Assembly (NCBI GenBank): GCA_964537035.1
Contig: CAZIAK010000039.1
Location: forward strand, 1-49,600
DNA: 49,600 nucleotides
Source of the DNA: CAZIAK01 sp964537035
Lineage (GTDB): Bacteria > Planctomycetota > B15-G4
Direction of reading: 5' to 3'
This document shows positions 16,685 through 25,100 of the stretch, in pieces (within the stretch, counting starts at the first letter, position 1; every line of letters begins with the position of its first letter). A model generated the notes under the pieces. It saw nothing but the letters and a program-made list of their open reading frames with translations, was not told where the DNA came from and did not search any database. A program made the position numbers and the translations under genes.

Positions 16685-16879
16685 CTAGGGTGCTTCGTTG
16701 CCTGTACGCCTGGTCATGCTGCTGACCACCGTGGCGACGACGGCGCCCACCACCCCGCCGATCACGGCGGTGCTCACATCGACGTCCATCACCTGCAGGA
16801 CGGCGACGACCACCAGGGCGGTAGCGAGCCCCGTGACAATGCCGATGGCTGCGATCTTCAGGAGGTTGGGTGCGGCCAT
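16685..16879 (-). CDS. Small two-helix membrane protein
   Basis: This is a 64-residue protein with two hydrophobic helices (IAAIGIVTGLATALVVVAVL and TAVIGGVVGAVVATVVSS) and a charged C-terminal tail RRTGNEAP. The ATG is preceded by GAAGG at good spacing, and the gene lies 15 bases after the rhodanese stop, which supports real translation. No family is recognised. A glycine-zipper-like spacing of small residues suggests helix packing or oligomerisation. Confidence 0.6.
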   Translation of the reverse strand: MAAPNLLKIAAIGIVTGLATALVVVAVLQVMDVDVSTAVIGGVVGAVVATVVSSMTRRTGNEAP

Positions 16880-16894
16880 GACCTTCGTCTCGTT

Positions 16895-17344
16895 TTACTC
16901 GGTATCCAGGCCTGCGGTGCGCCAGGCTGACATGTCGCCGGTCAGGTGGCCGAGCTTCGTGAAGCCTTCTTCCGCGAGCAGGTCTGTGGCCGTGTTGGCG
17001 CGTCCGCCCCGTTCGCAGTAGACGATGATCTCGGCGTCTCGCGAGGACTCGAGTTCGCCGAGCCTGTCTTTGAGCTCGTCCACCGAGATGTTGAGCGCGC
17101 CGGGCACGTGCCCACTCGCGAACTCATCGGTGGAGCGTACGTCGAGGAAGAGGGCGCTGCCGTCTCCTTCGCTGATCATGAGCGCTTCGTCTTGGGAGAC
17201 CTGCCGCACGGACACGGGCGCCTGCGCCGAGGCGGCGCCACCCGCACCCGCATCGGCCTCGCTGGTTCCACATGCGTTGAGAGCCAGGGCAAGACACCAG
17301 ACGAAGCCCAGTGTGAGCGATGAACAGACGGCGGTCGTGCGCAT
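16895..17344 (-). CDS. Rhodanese-like lipoprotein
   Basis: The ATG at 17344 gives a lipoprotein signal ending in LNAC; an earlier in-frame start adds 12 residues that break the signal pattern. A single rhodanese domain follows: ALFLDVRSTDEFASGHVPGA, then the active-site loop VYCERGGRANTA with its cysteine, and GHLTGDMSAW. Rhodanese domains carry sulfur as a persulfide on that cysteine. Here the domain is anchored outside the cytoplasmic membrane, so a periplasmic sulfur-transfer or redox role is likely. The loop C-E-R-G-G-R is canonical, suggesting it is active. Confidence 0.85.
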   Translation of the reverse strand: MRTTAVCSSLTLGFVWCLALALNACGTSEADAGAGGAASAQAPVSVRQVSQDEALMISEGDGSALFLDVRSTDEFASGHVPGALNISVDELKDRLGELESSRDAEIIVYCERGGRANTATDLLAEEGFTKLGHLTGDMSAWRTAGLDTE

Positions 17345-17442
17345 GGATCTGTGTCTCTTCTGTCGATGGGCTGGATTCAAAGGGGCGCGATGGTCTGAAC
17401 CGCCGAACCCTGGGCTGGCAGTGTAGCGATTGCCTCAGCAGC

Positions 17443-18384
17443 TCACGGCTCCGCGCTGCCCGAGTAGGGCCTGCGCCGCGGCAGCCAGCAGCGCACGTTC
17501 TGCTGATACTGAGCGTACTCGCTGCCGAACTTCTCGTGCAGATCCCGTTCTTCTGCGGGGCGCACGACGTACTGCCAGATCAGGCCGCCCAGGATCACGT
17601 AGGCCACCACGATCCACGAACCGAGCCAGAGGGCGACGGCGAGTCCCTGACCGAGCCCCGCGATCACCATGGGGTTGCGGATATGGCCATAGGCGCCCTT
17701 GCAGACCAGGTGATTCGTGGCATCGAAAGGCAGGGGCGTGCCCGCACCCCGGCGAGACATGGTCAGTCCACAAACCAGCCCGAGCAGGCTGCACGGGGTG
17801 AACAGCGTTCCCGCCAGGAGGCCTTGCCCCGGCAGGGAGAAGCGGGGGATCACGGGCAGCTGATCATCAAGCGCTGCCAGGAGCTGCGGGACCACGAGCA
17901 GAAACAGCGTCCAGAACACCACGATCTGTGCCAGGGTCGCGGCCACGTGGCGGCGGGGAGCCCTTGAGGCGGCGCTCCTGAAGAGGGGCACGACGCTTGC
18001 GCTGCCATCTACCGCTGACAGGCAGGAGAGCAACGTCGCGGGGAGCATGAGGAGTACGTTGAGCCAGCCACTCTCTCGCAGCATGGCCCAGGAAAGACAG
18101 TAGATCGTTGCGTAGAGAACCGCCCCTGAGCAGAGCCAGCCCATGGGCACGGCCCACGACGAGCCGAGCAGGAAAAGCGCCCCAGCAATCAGCGAGGTGC
18201 TCACCAGGACGGCGGCATCCGGCAGCAAGAAGGCCATCAGCTCGAGTTCGCTCGCACCCGCGGGCACGAACACGCCGCGAGCGTCGGGCACCATGAGCAA
18301 CCACGCCCACCAGGCGCTGACTGCGATCCCCTGGAGCAGAAAGTAGAAGCCGGCGAAGCGTGTGCCTGAGGAGGTCTGGATCAC
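17443..18384 (-). CDS. Isoprenylcysteine/phospholipid methyltransferase-type membrane protein
   Basis: The 313-residue product has about seven membrane helices. The C-terminal third carries the ICMT/PEMT signature: LVCKGAYGHIRNPMVIAGL, then EERDLHEKFGSEYAQYQQNV and RCWLPRR. This region binds S-adenosylmethionine next to the membrane and methylates small lipophilic or phospholipid-type acceptors. The N-terminal 150 residues are extra helices not needed for the core enzyme. Start is a GTG at 18384. It lies upstream of the rhodanese lipoprotein gene and just downstream of another membrane protein gene on the same strand. Substrate unknown. Confidence 0.72.
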   Translation of the reverse strand: MIQTSSGTRFAGFYFLLQGIAVSAWWAWLLMVPDARGVFVPAGASELELMAFLLPDAAVLVSTSLIAGALFLLGSSWAVPMGWLCSGAVLYATIYCLSWAMLRESGWLNVLLMLPATLLSCLSAVDGSASVVPLFRSAASRAPRRHVAATLAQIVVFWTLFLLVVPQLLAALDDQLPVIPRFSLPGQGLLAGTLFTPCSLLGLVCGLTMSRRGAGTPLPFDATNHLVCKGAYGHIRNPMVIAGLGQGLAVALWLGSWIVVAYVILGGLIWQYVVRPAEERDLHEKFGSEYAQYQQNVRCWLPRRRPYSGSAEP

Positions 18385-18420
18385 CAGCGCGAGGCTACCA
18401 GACCGTGCGCAGATCGCGGC

Positions 18421-19161
18421 TCAATGGCGTTGCAGAGTGCTCACCACGTCGGTCACCCACGGGGGCAGCTCTTCGTGGAAGGCGGCGACGGCTTTCCTGC
18501 GCGTCATGTAGTAGAGGGCCATGCCGCCCTGCACCACCACGCTGATCCCCAGCATGATGCCGTAGATGCCATAGATGAGCAGGGGAGCCAGGCTCTCCAT
18601 CTCGGCGGTCACCTTGCTGGCCATGTCGGGGGGCAGGCCCGTGGTGTCGATGGAGGCTGCGCCCGCGGCGCCAGCATCTTGGATGCCCATGAAGCAGCCA
18701 GCAGCGATGAGCAGTAGCAGGGCCACCTGGTTGAGGGCCAGGCGCTTCGGCGCGTCGAGGTTCAGCGCCGCGATCTCCACGCCGCCGTTCCGTTCGTTCA
18801 GGCCCAGCATGAACAGGACCAGGCCGACGCCCATGCTGATGCCACCGCCCACGGTGTCACCGCCGGCCAGTCCTAGCCCGCCCGCGAGCACGGAGAACAC
18901 CGCGCTCACGATCATCAGCATGCCGCTCGAACGGGCGAGGCCGGCCGCACGGGCCAGGGGCCTGTGCATGTGTGCCGCCTGGATGAACCACAGCTCGTCC
19001 TGGTCGCTCATGGGAGTGAGCGGGAAGCCGTTGGGGTCCAGCCCTTGGCTGCTCGCGGCCGCCACGGGAGCAGACTCTCGCTCCGGTGTTGCGGCCGCTC
19101 TCTCGTGCTGGAGCTCCTTGGGCTCGGCGATTCCAGCGATCTTCTCGAAGTAGACGTCCAT
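18421..19161 (-). CDS. Integral membrane protein of unknown function
   Basis: This 246-residue protein has a polar N-terminus of about 60 residues (Ala, Glu, Ser rich), then ELWFIQAAHMHRPLARAAGL. Four membrane helices follow: two close together (MLMIVSAVFSVLAGGLGLAG and GISMGVGLVLFMLGL), one at LALNQVALLLLIAAGCFM and one at LLIYGIYGIMLGISVVVQGG. The end reads LYYMTRRKAVAAFHEELPPW. I recognise no family. It is the first gene of a minus-strand run and is divergent from the ECF sigma factor gene at 19374, 212 bases away. Confidence 0.65.
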   Translation of the reverse strand: MDVYFEKIAGIAEPKELQHERAAATPERESAPVAAASSQGLDPNGFPLTPMSDQDELWFIQAAHMHRPLARAAGLARSSGMLMIVSAVFSVLAGGLGLAGGDTVGGGISMGVGLVLFMLGLNERNGGVEIAALNLDAPKRLALNQVALLLLIAAGCFMGIQDAGAAGAASIDTTGLPPDMASKVTAEMESLAPLLIYGIYGIMLGISVVVQGGMALYYMTRRKAVAAFHEELPPWVTDVVSTLQRH

Positions 19162-19373
19162 TGGTGAAGCTCAAGGGTGTGGCGGCGGGTCCTGGCGCCA
19201 GGGCCCGGCTTCGCACTCATCGGCACCGTTCGAGGGGCACTTGACGGCAGCTGGCCCGTAGCACCCAGACCTGCCCAGAATTGCCGCAGCCCTGGCCGGT
19301 CTTTTTGAGGATGGTGCTAAGAAGCCCCGGCCCGGGCCGTTGTGCAGGCGGATGCGATTGATGGAGGCATGAC

Positions 19374-19907
19374 TTGCCTGATTCTGAAGAGCAAACCTGG
19401 TTTCACGAGGCCTTGACGAGGCTTGAGGGTCCCCTGACCCGCTACGCCCGAGGATTCACCCGCGACACCGAGCGTGCCCGGGACGTGGTCCAGGACACCT
19501 TTCTGCGCTTGTTGCGCCAGGATCGGGCGGCGGTGGAGGGCCATCTCACGGAGTGGCTGTTCACCGTCTGCCGCCATCGCGCCCTGGATGTCTGCCGCAA
19601 GGAGGGCCGAATGACAACGACTGACGAAACGGGGTTCGTGGGCCTGGTGGCCAGCGAGCCAGACCCTGGGGCGGTGCTGGAGCGCCGCGAGACCACAGGC
19701 CGAGTGCTGGAGTTGCTCGACCGCCTGCCAGAGAAGCAGCGCGAGGTGATCCGGCTGAAGTTCGCCAACGGCCTCTCCTACAAGGAGATCAGCCGCATCA
19801 CCAGTCACTCGGTGAGTTACGTCGGCGTGCTCATCCACAACGGCATGAAGACCTTGCGCAGATCCGTCGGAGCCCTGCAGCCCGAAGCAGGAGGGAGCCA
19901 GTCATGA
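19374..19907 (+). CDS. ECF-type RNA polymerase sigma factor
   Basis: TTG at 19374 is used because GGAGG at 19363-19367 lies six bases upstream. The 177-residue product has sigma region 2 (RYARGFTRDTERARDVVQDT, then HLTEWLFTVCRHRALDVCRK) and region 4 (LLDRLPEKQREVIRLKFANG, LSYKEISRITSHSVSYVGVL). It overlaps the next gene by ATGA; that gene encodes a membrane-anchored protein with an anti-sigma-like N-terminus. The two therefore look like a sigma/anti-sigma pair in which a surface signal releases the sigma factor. A sharp sequence turnover between regions 2 and 4 is normal for ECF factors. Confidence 0.88.
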   Translation: MPDSEEQTWFHEALTRLEGPLTRYARGFTRDTERARDVVQDTFLRLLRQDRAAVEGHLTEWLFTVCRHRALDVCRKEGRMTTTDETGFVGLVASEPDPGAVLERRETTGRVLELLDRLPEKQREVIRLKFANGLSYKEISRITSHSVSYVGVLIHNGMKTLRRSVGALQPEAGGSQS

Positions 19908-22605
19908 CAAACACCCACGACATGAACGACAACGACCACAACGTTGGTGACGTCAACAGCGTTGACAACATCGATGACCCCCGGCTCACGGCCTGGGCCC
20001 TGGGCGAGCTGGAAGGCGCTGACGCCGAGGCGGTGGCGGCTTTCGTGAACAACTCGAGCGAGGCCCGCGCCGAAGTGGCGCAGATTCGCGAGCTGGCAGG
20101 GATGCTGGGCGGCGAGTTGACCACAGAAGCGCAGGACGAGAATCTGACCCTCGACCACGATCGCCGCGCGGCCCTGGTGGCAGCGCTGGGTGATCAAGGT
20201 GGCGGGGTCTCGACGGCGATCGACGCTGCGGGCGACGNNNNNNNNNNNNNNNNNNNNNNNNNNNNNNNNNNNNNNNNNNNNNNNNNNNNNNNNNNNNNNN
20301 NNNNNNNNNNNNNNNNNNNNNNNNNNNNNNNNNNNNNGCGCTGGGTGATCAAGGTGGCGGGGTCTCGACGGCGATCGACGCTGCGGGCGACGACGCGAGC
20401 CATGCAACACCTGCGCCTCGCAGGCCCACACTGATGACCCGGCTGCGCCCGTTCATGGCCGTCGCGGCCCTGCTGCTCGTGGCGGTCTTCGTGGTCGACC
20501 TCATGCGCAACGGCGGCGTCAACGAGGGGCTGCGCCCGGCTGGCGACAGCTCGAACGCAGAGGGTCTTGTCGTGGTGGCGGAGACCAACGAACCCGACCT
20601 GCGGCAGCTTGGCTACCTGGGGAGCAAAGGGAAGGCAAGCGACCAGAGCCTCAACCAGCTGGAGTCACTGGGCTACTCGAGTCGCGGTGGCAGCCCCCAG
20701 AGCGGCAGCAGCCTCAACGGTGGGTTTCAGAAGCAGGCTGCAAAGCCCTCAGCGACTCGCGGTTACGCAGCCGCCACCGGCAAGCGAGAGACTCAGCCCG
20801 ACGAATCGGTGCTGCTGCAGATGCGAGCGCTGGGCTACGTGGGCGGGGCTGGCGACGACAGCTCCGATGCTGCGCTGGGCTTGGTCTCGGATCAGCCAGC
20901 GCTCAGCTCGGCGCCGGGCCATGCAGCCATGGAGCAGCTGGTGATCGAAGAGCCAGCCCTCGCCCTCGAAGAACCAGTGCTTCATGAGCAGTTGGCCTCC
21001 CGTGAGGCCAGCGCGCTCAACCGCACAGCACGCCTCGCAGGCGAGGCCGTGGCCGACGCCGCTGTCGAAGCCGAGACGCTTTCCCGGCTGAAGGCCTTGG
21101 GCTACCTGGGTGACACCGGCAAGGACGACTACGACACTCAGGGCTTGCTCACCGGCCGCGGCCGCAAGGCGCCCCGTCGCGATGGTGGCGATCGCTACGA
21201 ACCCATCGTCGAGAACCCCTTCGTGCCCATCACCTCCGAGGCACTGTCTGCACTCTCGACCTTTGGCATCGACGTGGATACGGCGTCCTACGCCAACGTG
21301 CGCCGCTTCTTGCACCGCAACCAGCTGCCACCGGCCAACTCCGTCCGTCTCGAAGAGCTGATCAACTACTTCGCCTACGACGACCCGCAACCCGACGGCG
21401 ATGTGCCCTTCGCCAGCACGGTCGAAGTGGCCAGCTGCCCCTGGGAGCCTGGTCACCGCCTGGTGCGTGTGGCGCTTCAAGGCAAGACCGTCTCTGACGA
21501 AGAGCGGGTGCCGACCCAGCTGGTCTTCTTGCTCGATGTCTCGGGCTCGATGAACGACTCGGACAAGCTGCCCCTGCTGATCAAGTCCTTCGAGCTGTTG
21601 TTGCAAGACATGGACGCCGAGGACAAGGTCGCCATCGTGACCTACGCCTCGGGCACCGAGCTGGTGCTGCCGCCCACGTCTTGTTCTGAGAAGCAGACCA
21701 TTCTCTCGGCGCTGCACGGCCTGAGTGCTGGCGGCTCGACCCACGCCAGCGCCGGCATTCAGATGGCCTACGAAGTGGCCACCGACGGCTTCATCGAGGG
21801 CGGCAACAACCGCATCTTGTTGGCCACGGACGGCGACTTCAACGTGGGCGTGACCAGCTCGGGCGGGCTCTACGACCTGATTCGAGCCAAGGCCGCCAGC
21901 GGTGTGTTTCTCACCGTGCTGGGCTTTGGCACCGGCAACCTGAACGACGCCACGGCCGAGCTGCTGGCAGACAATGGCAACGGCAACTACGCCTACATCG
22001 ACTCGCTCACCGAGGCCCACAAGGTGCTGGTGGCCGAGCGTGACGGGACCCTGGTGACCATCGCCAAGGACGTGAAGCTCCAGGTGGAGTTCAACCCGGG
22101 CAAGGTCGCTGCCTACCGCCTGCTGGGCTACGAGAACCGGATCCTGGCCGCCACCGACTTCCGCGACGACAAGAAGGACGCGGGAGAGATCGGTGCAGGT
22201 CACTCGGTGGTGGCGCTCTACGAAGTGGTGCCCAGGGGCGTCGAAGGCGTCACCGGCACGGTCGAGATGAAGTACCAGCAGTTGCCCGAGCCCGAGTCCT
22301 TCGTGGACAGCCCGGAGCTGCTCACCGTGAACCTGCGTTGGAAGCGTCCAGACGCAGCGTCCGCGCGCGAAGCCGCCGTGCCGGTCATCGACAGGGGCAG
22401 GGCCTTTGGCGAGGCCAGTGAAGAGCTGCGCTTCAGCTCCGCGGTGGCGGCCTTCGGCATGATCCTGCGGGGCAGTCGTCACGCGGGCAACGCGACCATG
22501 GCCTGGGTGGTCGAGACCGCGGACAACGCCCGGTCGTTTGACCCGCTGGGCGATCGCTCCGAGTTCGTTCGCCTGGCTCGCACCGCGCAGGGCTTGCTGC
22601 GCTGA
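19904..22605 (+). CDS. Transmembrane anti-sigma-like / von Willebrand factor A (YfbK-type) protein, crosses assembly gap
   Basis: The frame runs into the N run at 20238 and resumes. Removing the N run and one 55-base copy joins both parts into one 848-residue protein. Residues about 25-75 (DPRLTAWALGELEGADAEAV, EARAEVAQIRELAGML) look like an anti-sigma domain without zinc ligands. One membrane helix follows at about 129-149. Outside are four L-x-x-LGY motifs between about residues 180 and 350, then the YfbK-type N domain (NPFVPITSEALSALSTFGID). A VWA domain with an intact metal site comes next (DVSGSMNDSD near residue 493, GGSTHASAG, TDGDFNVG), then a DUF3520-type C-terminus. VWA domains bind ligands through a metal ion. 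Taken with the overlapping sigma gene, this suggests surface sensing. Confidence 0.85.
20183..20392. other. Assembly gap (100 N at 20238-20337) with 55-base duplicated flanks
   Basis: Bases 20183-20237 and 20338-20392 are identical. Removing the N run and one copy rejoins the coding frame exactly (GAC-GAC across the joint), so no sequence needs to be missing. The apparent ATG at 20434 is an internal methionine. Confidence 0.92.
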
Positions 22606-22628
22606 ACCTGGCCAGCCCGCCTGGTGGT

Positions 22629-22668
22629 GTGACAGTCACGGAGAGAGTCGAAACCGGCACATGCCGGT
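22629..22668. repeat. Palindrome and hairpin after the VWA gene
   Basis: GTGACAGTCAC (22629-22639) is a perfect odd palindrome. ACCGGC-ACAT-GCCGGT (22653-22668) is a six-pair hairpin with a four-base loop. Both lie in the 199-base interval before the MBOAT gene. No T-tract follows, so a terminator role is uncertain; an operator or cis-RNA is possible. Confidence 0.35.
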
Positions 22669-22804
22669 GAAGCCCGGGGCGAGGCTGGCCATGCCAGTCA
22701 GATGGTATCGTCCCTGACGGTTCAGCGCGCACGGCGCACGGCCTCGAGGGTCGTGGGCCGTGCGCGCAGATCGCCCGTCCTCCCGGCAACGCACTGGCTC
22801 GTCG

Positions 22805-24223
22805 ATGCTCTTCAACAGCCTGCAGTTCGCCGCCTTCTTCCTGATCGTCTACGGCGTCTACCTGACCCTGTCGCGACGGGCGCAGAACCGCTGGCTGCTC
22901 ATGGCCAGCTACCTGTTCTACGCCGCCTGGGACTGGCGCTTTCTCGGGCTCATCGTCGCGTCCACAGTGATCGACTACTCGGTGGGTCTGGCCCTCGCCG
23001 CCACCGACGATCTGTCCCGGCGCAAGCGGCTGGTGGGGCTCAGCGTCACAGCCAACCTGGGCATGCTCGCCGCCTTCAAGTACGCGGGTTTCTTCGCCGC
23101 TGGCTTCACCGATTTGCTGGGCACAATCGACGTCGTCGCGGCGCCCTGGCTGCTCGACGTGGGCCTCCCCGTAGGCATCTCGTTCTACACCTTCCAGACC
23201 ATGAGCTACGCCGTGGACATCTACCGCGGCCAGCTCAAGCCCACCCGCAACCTGGCCGACTTCGCGCTCTTCGTGGCCTTCTTCCCCCAGCTGGTGGCCG
23301 GGCCCATCGAGCGGGCGAGCCGCTTGTTGCCCCAGATCTTGTCGCCCCGCACGCCGAGCTGGTCGGGCTTCGGTTCGGGCTGCTGGTTGATCCTCTCCGG
23401 GCTGGTGAAGAAGGTCGTCATCGCCGACAACCTGGCCCACCTGGTCGACCGCATCTACAGCAACCCCGGCCAGGCCACGGCGCTCGAGGTGCTGTTCGCC
23501 ACCTGGGCCTTCGCCTGGCAGATCTACTGCGACTTCAGCGGCTACTCGGACATCGCCCGTGGCACATCGCGGCTCATGGGCTTCGAGCTCATGGTCAACT
23601 TCAGGCTGCCCTATCTGTCGACGAGTCCCGCCGAGTTCTGGCGGCGCTGGCACATCAGCCTGTCGACCTGGCTGCGGGACTACCTCTATATCCCCCTGGG
23701 CGGCAATCGCCTGGGCGCGCTGCTCACCTACCGCAACCTGGCCCTGACCATGTGGCTCGGCGGGTTGTGGCACGGCGCCGCCTGGACCTACGTGGTCTGG
23801 GGCGCCTACCAAGGTCTGTTGCTCATGGCGCATCGTTTGTCGCGGCCGGCGCTCGATCGGCTCACTCCGCGTAGCGCGTTCGGTCAGGGCCTGTGGTTCA
23901 CCGTGCGCGTGGTCTGCATGTTCCAGCTGATCTGCCTGGGCTGGATGATCTTCCGTGCCAACTCGTTGGCGCACCTGGGAGCGTTGCTGTCCCGCCTGAC
24001 CACGGGCTTCGAGTGGGGCGGGGCGCTCCGTTGGTGGCCCACCCTGGTCACGTTGGTCCTGCCCCTCGCGCTCTATCAGCTGCTGCAGTTCACACGCCGG
24101 GATGACGAGGTGCTCTTGCGCTGGTGGGGGCCGGTGCGCACAGCGGTCTACGTGATCTTGTTCTACGCCATGGTCTTGCTCGGAGAGGATCACGGTGCGT
24201 CCTTCATCTACTTCCAGTTCTGA
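22805..24223 (+). CDS. MBOAT family O-acyltransferase (AlgI-like)
   Basis: The 472-residue protein has about 11 membrane helices. It starts MLFNSLQFAAFF like AlgI; an in-frame earlier start adds 15 arginine-rich residues. Family motifs are intact: GLPVGISFYTFQTMSYAVDI, FVAFFPQLVAGPIERA, the IYCDFSGYSDIARG region, FWRRWHISLSTWLRDYLYIP and the catalytic histidine in GGLWHGAAWTYVVWG. AlgI-type proteins pass acetyl groups across the inner membrane for O-acetylation of an exopolysaccharide or cell-wall glycan. Transfer to the sugar is usually finished by a periplasmic SGNH protein, and two such genes follow, the first overlapping by 29 bases. Confidence 0.92.
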   Translation: MLFNSLQFAAFFLIVYGVYLTLSRRAQNRWLLMASYLFYAAWDWRFLGLIVASTVIDYSVGLALAATDDLSRRKRLVGLSVTANLGMLAAFKYAGFFAAGFTDLLGTIDVVAAPWLLDVGLPVGISFYTFQTMSYAVDIYRGQLKPTRNLADFALFVAFFPQLVAGPIERASRLLPQILSPRTPSWSGFGSGCWLILSGLVKKVVIADNLAHLVDRIYSNPGQATALEVLFATWAFAWQIYCDFSGYSDIARGTSRLMGFELMVNFRLPYLSTSPAEFWRRWHISLSTWLRDYLYIPLGGNRLGALLTYRNLALTMWLGGLWHGAAWTYVVWGAYQGLLLMAHRLSRPALDRLTPRSAFGQGLWFTVRVVCMFQLICLGWMIFRANSLAHLGALLSRLTTGFEWGGALRWWPTLVTLVLPLALYQLLQFTRRDDEVLLRWWGPVRTAVYVILFYAMVLLGEDHGASFIYFQF

Positions 24224-25100
24224 GTCGGGCGGCCCGTCTTCGCTGCGTCGCGGAGAAGCAGGGCGGCTCTCGAGCGTGCTGCCCTGGGCGGCGTTGGCTG
24301 CCGTGCTGATCGTGCTGGCCATCGACCGTCGGGTCATGACCGCACCCGGTTTCGGGCGTGAGGTTGGGGCACTTGCCCAGGTCGTGGTCCTGGGCAGTGG
24401 CAGGGTCGAACGAGCCTTCTTGTCCGCCGAGTTGAACACTGTCTTGGCCGGGCAGGCCGAGGTGATGCTGCGGGCCCATGGAGGGCGGGGGTTCGACGAT
24501 GTGGCCGCTCTGGGCGACCGGTTGGGTGACGAGGCTGTCGATGTGGTGATCCTTGGGCTCTCTGAGTTCGAGACTCACAGGCCGTTGGCGGGCACCGCAG
24601 CCGGTGCGGCATGGGCTGAGAAGCAGCCGGTGCTGAAGCTTGCCGGCGGTCGCACCGAGAGCGACCTCGAGGCGCTGATCACTCGAGTGGGCATGACCTT
24701 TCCAGACCTGCCGGAAGCGACCCGCCGCGACGAGCTCATCCAGCTGCTGTCGCTCTCGCGCGGAGACCACGTGTCGTCGCGGGAGGATCAGCTGCGCGCC
24801 GCGGTCGAACAGCTGACGGAGGCTGGCGCGTCTGTGATCGTGGTCGAGCTGCCCCTGCATCCCCTCTCACGTCAGTACGACGATGCGACCCTGCGCGAAG
24901 AGGCCCTGTCGTTCTTTGCAGAGCTGGCCATGGACTACGACGTGACCGTGGTCACCGAGGAGATGAGCGGACCCTTCGCCAAGAGCGACTTCGCCAGCCT
25001 GACCCGGGTGACCGATGCGGGGGCGACCAAGCTCAGCCACTCAGCCGCTCGTGCGGTCCTCGAGGTCTTGCAAGCTCGCCGAGCGGCGGCCGAGCGATGA
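24195..25100 (+). CDS. Membrane-anchored SGNH-like protein lacking catalytic residues
   Basis: GTG at 24195 is set by GGAGAGGA at 24182-24189, five bases upstream, inside the end of the MBOAT gene. The 301-residue product has one N-terminal membrane helix (LPWAALAAVLIVLAIDRRV) and a periplasmic part homologous to the next gene: VVILGLSEFETHRPLAG, VVVELPLHPLSRQYDDATLR and GPFAKSDFASLTRVTDAGATK. Where the neighbour has GTSR with the nucleophilic serine, this one has GSGR. Where the neighbour has D-L-T-H, it has S-L-T-R. Serine, aspartate and histidine are thus all replaced, pointing to a non-enzymatic partner. It is also shorter by about 75 residues in the middle. It overlaps the next gene by ATGA. 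Confidence 0.75.
   Translation: MRPSSTSSSESGGPSSLRRGEAGRLSSVLPWAALAAVLIVLAIDRRVMTAPGFGREVGALAQVVVLGSGRVERAFLSAELNTVLAGQAEVMLRAHGGRGFDDVAALGDRLGDEAVDVVILGLSEFETHRPLAGTAAGAAWAEKQPVLKLAGGRTESDLEALITRVGMTFPDLPEATRRDELIQLLSLSRGDHVSSREDQLRAAVEQLTEAGASVIVVELPLHPLSRQYDDATLREEALSFFAELAMDYDVTVVTEEMSGPFAKSDFASLTRVTDAGATKLSHSAARAVLEVLQARRAAAER

Noticed and set aside
20749..22482. 577-codon minus-strand frame opposite the VWA gene
   Set aside because: His/Gln/Val/Gly-rich product typical of antisense frames in GC-rich coding DNA; the plus strand carries recognisable domains.
20434..22605. Separate gene starting at ATG 20434
   Set aside because: Collapsing the gap puts this methionine at residue 126 of the frame starting at 19904; it lies just before the membrane helix.
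22433..24439. 668-codon minus-strand frame opposite the MBOAT gene
   Set aside because: Antisense shadow; the MBOAT motifs on the plus strand are complete and the minus product matches no family.
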